Shown here piece by piece: positions 13,301 to 27,654 of a DNA stretch of 64,000 nucleotides (the first letter of the stretch is position 1; the number at the start of each line of letters is the position of its first letter). The notes beneath the pieces were generated by a model. That model was not told where the DNA came from. It did no database searches and saw nothing but the letters and a program-made list of their open reading frames with translations. Where the stretch lies: contig VXBA01002163.1 of assembly GCA_013399895.1 (NCBI GenBank), forward strand, positions 27,972-91,971, written 5' to 3'. Both the position numbers and the translations under genes were made by a program. This DNA comes from Serilophus lunatus (lineage: Eukaryota; Chordata; Aves; Passeriformes; Eurylaimidae).

Positions 13301-16300
13301 AGACTTGAACTATATTACACCAAAGTACATCTGAGCTAGTTTAGCCTCCAGCAAAGACTGTTTGCCACAGGAGAAGGTTTTGCTAGTTCTCACTTTTCCT
13401 CTTCAGGGCTTCTGGCTCTGAACCAAATATTCTATCCTTGTTACTGTGGCATACCTGTTCCCAGAAGAACTTTTGATTCTGAATGTTAAACATTTTCAGA
13501 TTGAAAACAATAAAACTCACAGAATGTGTTTCATCAACTTGAAAATTTAGAAATGTCAATCAAATCAAAATCAATTGATTTTCAAAATATTAACAGTTGA
13601 CAAACTTATTTCACCAATATCATTACTGTTGCAGTGAAAGGAATTTCAGTACATTCTATTTCATTGAAATACCACCTTATTTCAGTATCATGCCTCAGAT
13701 TTGATTTTGCAATGACAAAATCGAGGACCCACCAGTGCATTAATGTAGAGGACCGTAAAACATAGGTTCTTTTATTCCCTCAGACTTTAAAGTTATTTTT
13801 TTTTAGTTGGGTTTAATAGCACTTCAATAATAACCACACTTAATAGTGTTACTAAGACTAAATTTGTCCACTGAGACGGTTTTGGTTTCTAATTCAGTGT
13901 TTATCGCCCCGGTTTCTAATCACTGTCTGGCAGTTCTGTCTAAGCCCCACAAGTTACTGGAAAATTATACTATAGAAAACAGTTTTCAGTCTCCCATTTG
14001 CTCTAATGTCCTACTTTAAAAGTATGAAGATCTCTGAGTGACCAGATCTCTGTTGTGATGGGTTCCAGCTTAATTCCAGCACACTCACTCCTTGGGCACT
14101 CTCTGAGTTCAGAGATAAGCCCAGGCATATAGAGTTCTTAATTAATAATACATCACACTTATTTCAGAAAATGTCTTTTAATTCTTCATGCTACAGCTGT
14201 TCTGTTAATTGTCTAATAAACAAATCTGAATTACGAGCCTTAAGAAAAAAATGTGGGTCATTCATACGTTCTAGAAAACCTCTGCTATTTTAATACTATG
14301 ACAACACAACAGGAAGTCACTGTTCATGTCTCTCTACTGATGTTACAAAAAACACGCAGGACAATCCTTTTTTTTAGGTTTTATTTGAAAGAGAGAGACA
14401 TCAGGCTCTGACTAGGTATTTACAATGGTAATGGTTAGTCAGAATTATTTTTTTGCAGTTTGGGTATGAAATAGAATAGAACGTGCCCATTTTAAGGTAC
14501 TAAGTTATTTATTACACCAGCTGGATGAAGTTGTACAAATTGTTATCAGCTGTGTGATATCACGGGTATTTACACAATCCTAAACGTGAACTTTACGAAA
14601 CAGTATGTAAAAAACTAACCTGGATGTAATGTCTGTATTTACCAGCTAACTAATTGGAACCAGGTCGCTTACAATAAGGTGTCTTCCCACATACAAATTG
14701 TATTTGTTGATCCTTGTTGACTTTTCACGGTGGAAAATTTTTTGTTCGTTTGTTTTGTTTTAGAGTACTTCTGATCTGAAGTTGTGGGACGCTCTTTCTC
14801 TTTATACTTTAGCACCCAGAAATCATCAAGATGCTTGCAGCTGTTATAACATGAAGCATACAGTAGCCATTGAATCTACACAATGGGAAGTAATTTCATC
14901 TCCATCAAAATACCGACACTAGTAGCTGTGACAAAACAAAACCTTGGCTGCTGTAAGACTCCAGCTCAATGCAAGAACTGATTTTCTAATTCTGCCACAT
15001 TTTATATTCTATTTAATAATCTGTCAGGTTCCAACTTAAAAATAACTGTACTAACTAAAAAGTTATTTTCCACAATTACTCTTGCAGAAAGCTAAAACCA
15101 TGGAAAGAAAAGCCATCTATTATTAATGAGTAGCCTGATAAATGTCCAATGGGGTTCACTTGGCATGATATCCTACAGTAGCTCAAATACTTTACATTGA
15201 TATAAAAGCACACAGGAGCCAATCTGGTTCCATCTAGTGGAAGTCACTTGCATTTGCTTGTGATTTAAATACTTATAAAGCATTTCCAACCCTTAGACTA
15301 ATTTACGTATCTGATTATAAATGAACAACCATTAAAAATTGGCTAAATGTATCTCAATATTGACCAAATCCATGACAACATATAAGCAAGCAAAAAATTA
15401 CTCAGGTTCTGTAGATCAAGCTTAGTTCCACAAAATCCAGTTTTGCAGAACTGAGTTCCCTACCCCATCCCAGTGACAGTTTTTTGATAGTAATACTCTT
15501 CGAATGGCAAGCATAACATTGGCAGGAAACAAGAACATTTTTTCTAAAGGTCCTTTGTTTAATACTTGTTATGCCTGCATTGTAGTATAAAAAACTATGT
15601 CAATTCAAGAAGAAAAGACTTATCATATTAATTAGATAAGCAAATCTACGTGTTTACATTTAGGTAACACCTGTGTGCATGAATCTGTATGTACTCTTAT
15701 GCATGTTCATGCCTTACTGCATAATCTTAAGAGATACGAATCACTGCAGAGGGTGAGAGGAGTGAGGTGGTGGCCTTGGGCTTTTACAGTGTACACTGTA
15801 CCTGTTGCAAGCATTTCCTACACCCGGACTACCTTCCAATACTTGCCTGTGACAGTGAGGCCTGTCACCACCCAACTGTGTGTACCTGCCCACAGGTACC
15901 TGCAAAATCCATTGTAAGCAAAACTCCAGACTTCAGATTCACGCTTGCAGTACACTAATACAATATACATTAATGTAATATACACTGCCTTTAATGGAGC
16001 TCCTAACATAGCTGAGAGCCTGGCCAAGTTTGCTTTTATGATTTCATATTTGAGAGTAGCAAGAATAAAAGTGCAATCCATTAACTTTTTTAAACTAGTG
16101 TAGAAGGTGTTACCAAAATGTTACATAATTTGTTAAACTAGTTACTTGTGAGTTCCACTTTATACTCAGGTTAAAATATCCCAACAAACAATTCCCACCC
16201 CTCCCCTCCAAAAAAAAGAAACCCAAACAAAACAAGTAAACAAAACCAAGCAAAGAAAAAATTTCTAACTCCACCGTTAAACTATTCAACCAGCACAGGT

Positions 16301-16896
16301 ATCTGAACATATAATCATCCTAGAGAAACATTTATTACCATAATATTCATAGGTTAGATTTTTTAATGAATACAGTACCACTTTCACAGCATACCACTTG
16401 TACAAGGATAGTTTTTCTAAATCTCTCTGGTGACCACCTAACCTCCCCTTCAAACATTTACTGGAAAGCATTTTCACAGGGTTTAGTATATGACAGTGAC
16501 AGCTTGCATGTATAGGCAGGACATAATAATGTGGCACTTGGGTCTTTTCTTGAATTCTTCATTTATGAATACACAATGTTGAGACTAATGAATTTCATTG
16601 TTTGGATTCACAGCAAGAATTCCAGAGTATCAGAGGTTTAGGAATTTCTTTTTCTTGGCAACTCAGAGTAGTATTTTGTATTTGAGAAGTCTCAGAATGC
16701 TAAACAGTAGAACACTTCTAATTTGCCATTTTGTTTGTTTGTTTTAAATTATGAACAGAAGACTGAAAGCTATCAGTTACTTACTATGAAAAGAAATCTG
16801 CTACGTTCTAATTGGATCTTCTGGAGAGAAGTTACAGTTTTGTTTACAAACACATTCATTTTGTTACCTTCCTCTATCACTAGATATAATAAAAAA

Positions 16897-16925
16897 TATT
16901 ATTATTATCATTATCATCATCATAT
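16897..16925. repeat. ATT/ATC trinucleotide repeat
   Basis: ATT triplets pass into interspersed ATC triplets (attattattatcattatcatcatcat). A short open frame running through the region (HYHHH) is a product of the repeat, not a gene. Confidence 0.8.
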
Positions 16926-19900
16926 TGACTTTAATTCTGGAAAATTAATGTAAATAAAAGTTGCAGCTAAACACAGAAATGTTTTTATCTGATTTCATTT
17001 TATTTATCTGTTCTTATCTGATTCATTCATTTTCGAAAAATGCTGTCTGTGCTGAATTTTATTTAATTTTGCATTCTACTATTACATACATATTCAACAT
17101 CCTGACTACAAGCTGAATTTTGATATGTGTTTCTAGGTGTAGTGATGGGAGGACAAAGGAGCCTAGTGACATACACGAAAAAGGATTAGCATGTTTTGCT
17201 ACTGAAATATTATTGTTTTCCAATTGACCACATATGGTGTAGTTACAGAAATTTTAATCAGCCAAAATAAAAACAGTTAAAAAACTTTTGAAAGCATTTT
17301 ATTATCAGGTATCTTCTGTAACAGATCAGCCAAAAAACTGCTTTCTGGCATTCAGTCCTATTCTGCAAGAAATACCAACAACCTGAAGGTGTGCAGCTTT
17401 CTGGATACTTGAAGAGACAGTTGAAATGTTGGACGCTTTGGTCTAAATGGAGCAGTGAACCCTTTCCCCGGTCTGAACAAACACAAATCCAGCTAACTGA
17501 ACACATTAGATTGAAGCAGGAGGCAGAACTGTTGTCTGGTGATAATATGGCAACCTTAGCCACGAAAGCAACAGTCATATCACTACAATTCTGAGGGCTG
17601 CTGTACATGCTAGCTCTTTTAATTCTTGCATTCAATAAATTGCAAAAATTGTTCCTGAAGTGTAAAAAAAAAATAATTTGTGGATGATCTGCTAAGAGTT
17701 CAAAGTCTGTTACTAAATGAAACATTTCCTCTGAACACCTTTTATTCTCACACCTGGAAGTAATATCAATTTCTGCATTCCTGTATGTAGAAGACTGATT
17801 TGGGCATTACATAAAATCATGCACATGCTTCACTTTGCATGATTTTAGCAGAAACTTTTAAGTTCAAGGCCTTCAAATGGCTTGACTTAATTAAAACTCT
17901 ATATATTAGGTATTAGGCTTCCTTCCAGACACAATTTCTAGAGGGGGGGTGGGGGAGAATAAAATGTTTTGCATTTCTTACTCCTAGAAATTTGTGGAAC
18001 CAAGATGCAGCTTTGAAAAGACACTGTGTATCTGCCTGCCCTTCTTTTTAGTGTTGCCACAACTTTTTTTTCTTGATGATCAAAAAATCAGAAATTGTTT
18101 AACAACTTAGCTAAGTATAAAACTGTGCTAGTGTAGCCTCAATCCTCCACTACAACACTCCTTTAATTAATAAACTTTCTAAGAGTTTCAACTAAATTCA
18201 GTAAATTTTACATAGCTCTCAACATTTCTTAACTGTATGTACAAACCAGCTAACTCTGGTCACGATCACTGTACCATCAGGAAAATAGCTGAATAAAACG
18301 GATACCTTGGTTCATTCTACATTAATGTATGTGAGCACACACATACACGCATACATACATAGGAATGGGAGTTTGTTACCACTCTCGATGCAGTGATATA
18401 TTCTGAAAAATGTAAACTGGAAGAAATGTCAGTTTCTGTAGGAAAAGCTGACACATGTAAGTTTAGGTCAAGCTACTAATTATGCTATTGTCTAGAGTGT
18501 TTTACTTAACATGATATACCATACATTTTGGTAATTTTTTTTTCTGTTCTGAGCTTCTTGAGCAACATTCTATTCAATACTGCAATGCAAACATCTCACT
18601 CCTTTGTGGTGCTTTCTATCAGCTGAATCATTTCTACTGTTTCATGGAGACAGTGTTTGGACAGAAACAGAGGAACATTAAGCTCCTTGAGTGAAAACAA
18701 ATCACCCCAAAACTTGTAAGGTAAAATTAAACACTTAAACTCTCACTTGGAGATGTACCTTTAAGGCTAAACTTAAAAAAACCCCACAAATATTTAATGT
18801 CAAGTTTAGTTGACATTAGTAACAGGAATATCCAGCACACGACACTGTACACATTGCAATGAAGTTTTCTGGGGAAAAATTTATACAACTGCCCCAGTAT
18901 AATTCCTATCTTTGTATGAAGCCCACATAAATAACAAGATGAGTAGGCAGGGGAGAGCTGAATGCTTTTACCAATTCAAGCACTGCGGACGGATGACCTA
19001 AAATTAACTTTGCTTCAGATGATTACATAAAGAAATGAACCCTAAAATGTGGTTATGCTAAAAGGCTGCGTCCTAGTGTGTAACTTCTTTTATGCCTGTG
19101 CAAAAGTTATTCACTGATTTATAAGATAGCTTGTATTTTAACTATTGAACAAACATTATTGAATGTTAATTCAAAAAACTTGTAAGCTTTCTGTTTTCAC
19201 AGCCTCTCACCCATTAACTACAATTTTCCCACTCTTCCTTTATAATACAACCCCCCCCAAACCTTTGCCTTCCCTGTGTGTTACACATGTTAATTATAAT
19301 CAAAATACACAAAATAGGCTCCCCTGTGTTTTCACATTGTTGTAGAAAAATTCATAAACAGTCAAGAGAAAATTCTTCATTCACTGTCATTTGAAACCAT
19401 TCATTAGCATTTGCTACTTATTGGACCATCACAGGGTCTGTCCCCTTCCCTACGCCTCCTTTGCTTTTGAACCATGTCAAGGCTTTTTCTTTTTTAACTG
19501 TGCAAATGAAGAAATTTTTTTTCATTAATATTCCTCTTTAATTTCCTATTCAGACTATTTAAGTGTGAGCTTTTCTAAACAGCATGTATATCCTAGATGT
19601 CTGTAGCACAATAGATTTACCTGTGCAAGTTGGATGTTGTGGATCAGTAGCAACATCAGCAGTTTCTTAACCATTTATATTTACAACTTACCTACTGTAA
19701 GGAGGGACAAATGTTCCATTGGCCTTATCACTTTGTAGAGATTCAAAAACCTACACTTTGCTTCCACAAGGAGACACTGGCATTAAGAATGATAAAGACC
19801 TTCGCACAATCTTGGAAACTAATGGCTCAGAAATTCGGTGTAGCATTGGTTAATTCCATGGTTTAATTATTCCATAATGCTTTATTCAGAAATCTAGGTT

Positions 19901-22357
19901 GAAATGACATATAGGCAGAAGATAGATGACACTTAGTCGTAATACAATACATAATTTTAGTGGAGTCTAGTCAAATCTTGGCAATACAAATATAATAACT
20001 GACAGGACTTTCAGGCTTAAATATATATTTTTAAGTGCCTAAACTGCGTATTCAGCAGTCTTGTCTTGATGTATGTCTTCTATGGAAACTTCTGGTAGGC
20101 TTACAGATACTAATTCCTTCTTTCTTTCTGACATACACAAGCTGCCCTGTCAAATTTACATCCAGAAGCAGCTAAATACAGCATTATTACCTTTTGTTGG
20201 CAGTTACTTTTAAAAAAATGAGTCCAAGCTCTAGCTTGATTTTGTGGTAGTATAAAAAAACTTTCAGCAATTAAAAAGCATAGTTACTAAAAAAAATACT
20301 GCCTTCCTGATCACAAAGGCTTTCCGAGTTATGTCTGCAGTTATTAGCTCTGGACCTACAGTTTTGTAAGTAACACGGGTTCAGAATTTTTGCAGCAATT
20401 ATGAAATAAATAAAAATCTTGATCTCTATTTCTTTGTGCATTTGTTTGTATTTCTGCTGTTGTTAGTTTTTTGTTTAGTAACAGAGTTTTACTTTCTTTC
20501 TGTACCCTCTCAGTACTACTTAAGTTCCTCCTGAAACAACTCTTGAACACAAGTCCTTTTACAGCTGAATAAAACCTGGGAAACTATAAGGGACAAAGGT
20601 CTCTACTGCATTTTACGTAAAAAGATTCCCAGTCATATGCTGTATTGAGCAGCATTGTTGAATAGAATATAGCATACTGTATCTTTGGCAGGCTGAAAGA
20701 AACCACATACCAGCTCTGATTTCAGACCTACCCAAGCGGCAGAATATGTTCTTCTATCTTCAGCACATCATGAAATCAAGCAGTCAAAGAGTAGGGAAAA
20801 CAGGAACTGGGAAAGAAAGCAAGGTTTAACCTAGTTTTGTTGTAGTCCTACGTAATATTCTCAGCTTCAGCTTTTCCTCATTTATATGTTCCCGGGAACA
20901 ATTATATGGGGTTTTTTTTGCTTTAAATGTGAGTAGTAATGAGAAACTATAAACAAGACTTTGCATAACATCATTTAACCCAAAGTGTCTGGGAAAAAAA
21001 GACGAAAAATCTCACTCTATCTCTGTTGCAACGTACTTTTGGTTCATCATAACAGCCAGGTTAGTTTTTCAAATACTGCTTTTTCTGAGCTATCTCCATT
21101 AGTCCATTCTTTGACAAAAACAGAACTTATCTACATGTTTCAACAGGTAAGGATTCTGTGAAAGGAATAATGGTGCTCCATTTATTTCTTAAAGATATTT
21201 GAACATGATTTTCAAAGAAATTAAATCTTGGTAACAGTGCGTTTTGTCCTCACATTTACTATGGTGTGCCGAGGAAGAAGGATTCAAACTTATGCCCTCT
21301 AGGTGTGGCTGTGACTATAACCCTGAATGTTCAAGAAAAAGAAGATGAATAGCAGATAAAAAATTAAAATATTTGCATACATATAGAACAAGACAAAACA
21401 ATCATACAGAATACAGTCTGACCAATATAGTCCCTCCTATGGTACAGGCAATAATTATGAGGCACAGGGATAATGGACAGAACACACAGAATTTTCAAAA
21501 GTTTGACAAGTTTTGCATGAATCTAGCTCATATAAATGACTTCTAGAGTAAAATTGATATATTACTGTACTGCCAAAGTACCAAATAGTCAAAGTGGCAC
21601 TTAGAGGTCTTAATTTATCTTCTGAGATGGAGACATTTAAAAAGTTAAGGGCAACATTTCAGGAGCTTGAGCTTCTGTTTATGTTAAAACCACGCATGAT
21701 CACATTTTACATAATCTAGCATAAAATTTAGCTTGGATTGTTTAGGAAAGTAGTTTATTTCCATGCCTCAAACAAAATGATAATATTTGTTTAAAAATAT
21801 TTATATTAAAATTTAAACAAATTCTAAATCCTAGTTTCAAAAAGCCCTAGACTTTGGAGAGTTCAGAAGCTAAACACAGATTTTGACTGAAATTTTATGC
21901 AGAACCCTCATCTGGCTAGAAAAATACATGACCTCTTGATGCTATGGCATGGACTGTCCTCATTACAGCACATTTACTGGTGCAGAGGAAAGATTAAAGA
22001 GATAGCCGTTCACCTGAAAATGACAAAATACCTACATTTTTTCATAGTATATCACTTCCCCTGATCGTGTCCAAGCCTCTCTCCCTAAGGCCACATTATG
22101 GTTGGCAACAAAGGACTTCATTTGAAGTCACACTCTACTGGTTGAATTACAGAGAATTGTTTAAAAAATTTAAGTTATGCAGGCATCAGTGAAACTGCAT
22201 TACACTTTGTAAAGTAGGACATGTCACATTGGATCAGAGAGAAGAGTCCAACAAGTTTGACATCCTTCTTCCCTATAGGGCAGCCTTAATTCTTCAGAGC
22301 AATGTAATAGCACACAGAATTTCACAAGTCTCTGCCAGGCTTATTTACAGAGCTGGT

Positions 22358-22470
22358 AGAACCACAGAATCATTCATGTTAAAAGCGAGTTCTGGAGTTA
22401 TCTTGTCGAACCTGCTTGAACAGAGAACTGAACAATGACTTCCAGACTCACAGAATCATCTAGCAGGTAT
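22358..22470 (-). mobile_element. Possible old CR1 3'-end remnant
   Basis: The stretch beginning 'accacagaatcattcatg' and running through 'gagttctggagttatcttg' to 'cgaacctgcttgaac' resembles the diverged antisense start of CR1 copies (compare 'cacagaat.att..ggttgg..' at 27.66 kb). There is no coding portion, and the match is only suggestive. Confidence 0.3.
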
Positions 22471-25400
22471 CACAATATGGACCTTTTCTTATGACCTTTG
22501 ATAATGCATATATAAAAGCTATTGATATTTCTGGACACAAAATGGTCTACTGTCAGGTAGTACTATCTTAATACAGGTTAGGCTGACCCCTCATTTTATC
22601 TGTGAATGCCGGACAGTTGACCTCCATCAGCATAACCCAGGTTCTGATAGTATAAAATGCACCTAAACATTTTTATAAAGGAGTTCAATGGTTGGGTATG
22701 ACTATGTTAATTTTATTATCTGATCTTGGAAAGCATTTCAGCTCTACATCATTCCCTGAAGATTTGGTCTCCTTCCTTCTTCCCCAAATTATTGTTACTT
22801 ATCTGCAAGACAGAAAGGAGCTGAAGAGAAGAGAGGTCCTATCTCATTAAAGGTTATCAAAACTTCATTTAGCAAATGTATACTTTCAGGAGAATAAAGA
22901 CAGAAGACCTGATTCCCTCTTATGTTATGCCAGTATAAATTCATTTTCTTAATGTAGGACAAGATACTTGGAAAAATTTCCTATTTTATGTTTTCAGGAG
23001 CATGTATGCAAGTCAGACTTTCATTTGCATGTGTTTCCAAATCTAGTTCCATCTCTGCTTTCAGTGGAATTAGTATGAAATTAAAAGCAGAATGTAATCT
23101 CTTGACTTCACCTCCCCCTACTCTACTACAAACCATAAGCCATTTTAGGCACACCAGTGACTTGATTTCTTTTTTACTTGGGGATTTATATTACCAACAT
23201 ATTCATTGACTTAGTCAAATGAAAGGGAACTAAAGCTATTCTCCTAAGTGAAGTTTTCTGTTCCCTGAAAAAGCTTACCAAGAAATGGATACTTTATCAA
23301 GGGAACAAGGACAATAGGCGTTTCACATTGCATGGAAAAAGAAATCTTTTAGAAACAGTCTGCATTCTGCCTAGTACATATCCAATGACTGTTTGATTGT
23401 GTATCTGCAATTATTGAGGGCAGTGATTATCTTCTCTGTAAAATGTTCTCACAATCTGCACGATGACTTAAAGATTGCAGGCAAAAGGAATAGCCTCTTT
23501 CCCCCAGAGATTTCACACTGTTCAAGACTCAGATCTTGTCCAGGCACCTCCCCGGGACAGTTCTGGAGCGTTTGTGAAAGTTTTATATCTTGGCTAGAAC
23601 CTTACTGTGGACTCTAGCATTCGTAACCATATCTTGCTTTCTTTGGAACAGCCGACCTTGGATGCCAGGCAGAACTGGTGCTCTTTCTTGCACAGTGCTT
23701 AGGTGTTTGTGAGTCACAAACACAGCACATGCTGAATAATCCATCTGTCACAGAGCTCTTGGAAATGCTGGAACAACTCTCTGTTTCTCTGTCTTTGTAC
23801 TGCCTTCAGTGCAATTGAAAGCACTGTGATAGCATTTTCCTCCTTCCCAAAGTAAAGAATGGATGCTGAAGGTGCAAATTTAATTACAATAAGCATAAAA
23901 AATCCCAGTGAATCAAAAAGCACATGGTGAGATATATAGGAACTTAAAGTACCTTAGAATATCCTTCAGCAATTAAGGTGAAGCAGCTAAAGAAAGGTGT
24001 TTCAGCCATCTGAGCACCTAAAGATAAGTATACTTCGAATACGTTTGCCTTTTGAAAATGGAAAGTCATCTGAGAAAAAATTATCTCATGGATTACCTCC
24101 ATCTTTTGGAAGGGAACATTTGAGGACTAAGAAAGTATAATGTGTTTCTGTTACTACTGTGGTCTAAAAGAACAGGATGTACTTTTGACTCAGCTTTATG
24201 ATTTTTAATATTGGTTTTGTTGTACTGTGTCTAATTTGCCCTACAAAATCTGAAAAGGGAATGTGAGTATTTTCCAGACTAAGCTACACTATTACTTCAC
24301 AACTGCTTTTCCAAGTCTTGCATTGTAGCATGCTTGTAGTAGAGGCAATTAAAACTGATCTTGGACAGGACAGCTTGCTGAAGAACAGATAGTTAAGATT
24401 AAAATGAATGTTCTTCTCCCTTCCATAATTTAAAAGTTACATGATACTACTTTGCCTTCAAAGTAGCTGCACTAGACTTCTTCAGATTCCCCCATGATTT
24501 TGCAATAAATGTAGAACTTAACATGTTACTTCTCTGGTTTTCTTGAAAATCTTGTACATTGTTCTGTTAGGCAGATAATTACTCTTTCTACTTCAACAAA
24601 ACAAAAAAAGTGATCCACCTATTGTTAAGTATCAACAGGATAGTATTTTGTCAGCTTGTAACAATCTATATTTCAATAGTTTCTTTTTTTTTAACATGTT
24701 AATTTTATGGAACACCCAAAGACAGTTCATATTTCTGGTCAAAAAAAATGAGAAGTCCCTGTTCAAGAGACTTGTCCTGGTATTGGGAAAGAGCGCATCA
24801 GAAGCATTAGGTTATCCCTCCCTAAGAAACCTGTGGAGAACTGAAATCCAGTTGAGAACTCAAGCCAGCTTGCTACTTCATTATTCCATAGTAAATATCA
24901 TTAGCACTGTGGTGCTGGAAGGAGTATTTTGTTTTGTTTGGTTGGCTTTTGCTACAGTGGGTTCTTAAGAATGCTTACTTACTAACTTTATTTATTTATT
25001 ATATTAAGAGGCTTATTTAAGTAAGTGTTTATGGAAAACGGCATCAATGTGAATTATATCACATCACGTGAATTATATTGTACATTTGAAAGAAGAAGCT
25101 ATGTGGTTATTAAGAGTCCCTCCATTCTCTCACAGGCTGTCCCACATTTTTTTGAAAGCACTGGCATCCATCCCTAGGTCTGTCCTCAAAAGATGGTTTC
25201 TTTGCCTTATGCAAATGAATTTAGAGTCTTGGATTTTTTTTCTTCACCTTGGACTCATTTTTCTTCCTTGACCTGCTCAAAGCAGGTCATCCTCATGAAC
25301 TGAGGAGAACGGGATGGATCATTTTATAAATATTCACATACCCTGTAACACCTCTGGAGGCTGGAATTTGTTTATTTACTTTTAACTGCTACTTTCACCA

Positions 25401-26793
25401 CTGGCTGACCCTGAGGTTCTCCAAGTCCTATAAAATAAAATTGACCAACATCATGCCAGAAAAAGTAAAAAAAAAAAAAAAATAATTTGAAAGTTAGTAT
25501 TAAAAATGTTACAGAAGGAAGGCAAATCACAAACAGCTTGCATCCTTGACACTTTATTGCTTAAAATTGACTGTTTTCAGAGCTCTCCCTTATAAGCTGC
25601 CTTGCTTAATAAATACCCTCTTAGAACCACTGGCATGTGGACATTTTGAACATAGCCATATCACCTCAGAATTTATGATGCTGCAAAAACACTTTATTCC
25701 TTGCAATAGAAAGACCAGCAATAATAATTTCAGAGCTGATGTCCTATTTCATATCAATTAAAATATTATTTTTACAAAGGCTCCAGAATTGGGTATATAC
25801 CAAAGTACGCTGATGAACTAGGTATTTTTACCTGTTATGTTCATCCAAAAAATGGAAGTTTTGATGTGTCACCTTCTTTGAAGAAATTAAGTCATTACAA
25901 GCATATACTCTCCTTGCTACACTGGTAGCCCAGATCATCATCATAACCAATGCCATTTCAGGCCTAGCAAACAAGTAATCTGAACAGTACATCATGCATA
26001 ATTAATAGTTGGATGGTTTTAAAGTTTCTATTATTCTGACACCTGAATTTTCTCATACCAAAGGACTACCTAGCTTCTGTGCCAGTCTCAGTGACCAAGA
26101 TCATACTGTGTGATGTGTTCTTTTACTTGTCATTCTTGCTGCATAGACTGCTCCAGTAGAGTGATATTTTCTGAAATCCTGCATGCTGACACTTCAGAAA
26201 GCAACTCTGTCTTGAGCAGATATAGCTTTGAAATTTGATGTCTACATCACAAATGATGCAGAATGAAACAATGAAACAGGGTTTTCAGACAGTGGATGAC
26301 AGCCTAGAAAACTAGCTGAGCCCAATACGTAAATTGTATTTAAAAAGAAAGAAATAAGAAAGAAATCATCAGAAAAGCCCATTAAAGTGTAGTTTCCAGA
26401 CTGTGTTGTATGGATTAGTGAGTAGTTTCTGAGTTCATGCTTAGCAGTCTGTAGCTGCTTCAAAGAATATAGTACTTAATTTTCATTTATAGAATATTAA
26501 AAAGTTTTAAAGTAAAAGTTTAATTCTAGGCCTGAACAGTAATCCATACAAAAATTTGAATACATATCAGATACAGTGAACAGAAGAAGTTTAAGATCCA
26601 TCATATTAAATGCAATGTCATTAATAGTCTTTGTTTGATAGTCCCATGCTGCAATGCCATGGTCAGATCTCCATTAGATTAACATCATGCAACAGAAAAC
26701 AGAACAAGTTTAACAAGAAAGTTAAAGTTCTAAGTCTTATAACCTTATTTATTAATTAGTCTTTCTGTAAGTCTCCCCTCAGCTTTCTGACAA
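22471..26793. other. AT-rich unique sequence, no supported gene
   Basis: There are only short open frames without motifs. An A-run lies at about 25468-25482. Nothing else is recognised. Confidence 0.5.
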
Positions 26794-27204
26794 TGATGCC
26801 TTAAAGGGTATGCTTAATATTTTGGAGAATTCACTTTAGCTAGGTAGCTGGATAACTTGGAATATTAAGGGCCAGAAGAGCCTGTGTTCCTGTGTGTTTG
26901 CATTCTTGTGTATAGACAACTGGGGTGTAAGACGAAACACAGAGTCAGGCTTCCAGGCCTACTAGAGGCTGGGCATAGGTGGGGTTAAGTAATTAAGGGA
27001 CAATTCTGTTGGATGTTGGGGGAACACAGAAGATGGACTTTAATTAGATAGTATGGGGGAAGGGTACTCAAAATGTTCTAGAAATGGGGAGATCATTGTA
27101 ATTTTCCTCTTTTGGATGATGGACTTCGTCAGTAAAGCTGCACTCTTCCTTCACCTCTGCAAACAGTGTGTTTGTGTTATTTCTTATCTCATCTGTTTCA
27201 GGCA
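26794..27204 (+). mobile_element. LTR-like element, copy B, with 4-bp flanking repeat
   Basis: This is the second, related copy of the element at 3483-3874, in the same orientation. It begins TGATGCCTTAAAGGGTATG and ends TTTCAGGCA. The four bases on each side are the same (acaa at 26790-26793 and at 27205-27208), consistent with a target-site duplication of the size made by class I endogenous-retrovirus integrases. A four-base match could also be chance. An AGTAAA-type polyadenylation signal lies before the right third (gtcagtaaagctg), as expected for R-U5 of an LTR. No gag, pol or env remnant adjoins, so it is best read as a solo LTR. Confidence 0.55.
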
Positions 27205-27654
27205 ACAACCTGGGAAATTATTTACGTTAACTAACACTTTCAGAGGAAACCATAAAACTTCAGGTATCAACACAACTATTTCTCAGTGTTAGGGAGGATA
27301 AGTACATGTTGTTTGCGCACCACAGCTTTTGTCAACAATAAAAATGCTTGAGAATCCATTTAACTATGTTACATATTTATTTTACTGTTTTAACTGAAGT
27401 TTTATATCTTTAAACTTCATATTCCTATTTCTGTGATTACTGATGGCTTAATTTAACATGTGCATGTATGAAATTCACATGTTCTTCAGTAGCTCCGCAA
27501 GTATCTTGTTTTTAGAATGTTTGGCCAGGTGACTTTAAATGAGGGCCAGTGCCTCTAACTGGGATAGGTTTCCTGACATGTCCAAGCATTTTAGTAATTC
27601 AAATTCTACAGAAAAGCAATGTAACTTACAAGCTACTTTTTAAATATCTATTAC
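27205..27654. other. Unique AT-rich spacer between LTR-like copy B and CR1
   Basis: No gene, RNA or repeat is recognisable. Confidence 0.45.

Larger units (their letters stand above)
6771..22357. other. Long AT-rich unique stretch, no supported gene
   Basis: No gene, RNA or sizeable repeat is identifiable. Minor items are: a (TG)n run at about 7329-7344; a moderately GC-richer patch at about 7680-8180, which carries a 115-codon plus-strand open frame without known motifs; a 16-bp perfect palindrome at 15785-15800; an ATT/ATC trinucleotide run at about 16897-16925; a G-run at about 17943-17957; and a minus-strand open frame of 155 codons at 17258-17725. I read it as intron or intergenic DNA. 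Confidence 0.5.

Noticed and set aside
19626..19680. Minus-strand donor-like site CAG|GTAAAT with open frame KLLMLLLIHN...
   Set aside because: The only acceptor that keeps the frame open lacks a pyrimidine tract. The better acceptor upstream leads to immediate stops.
21240..21320. Sequence with a GTTTGAATCC-like B box on the minus strand
   Set aside because: No D or anticodon arm could be folded, and the T stem pairs for only about three bases. It is not a tRNA.
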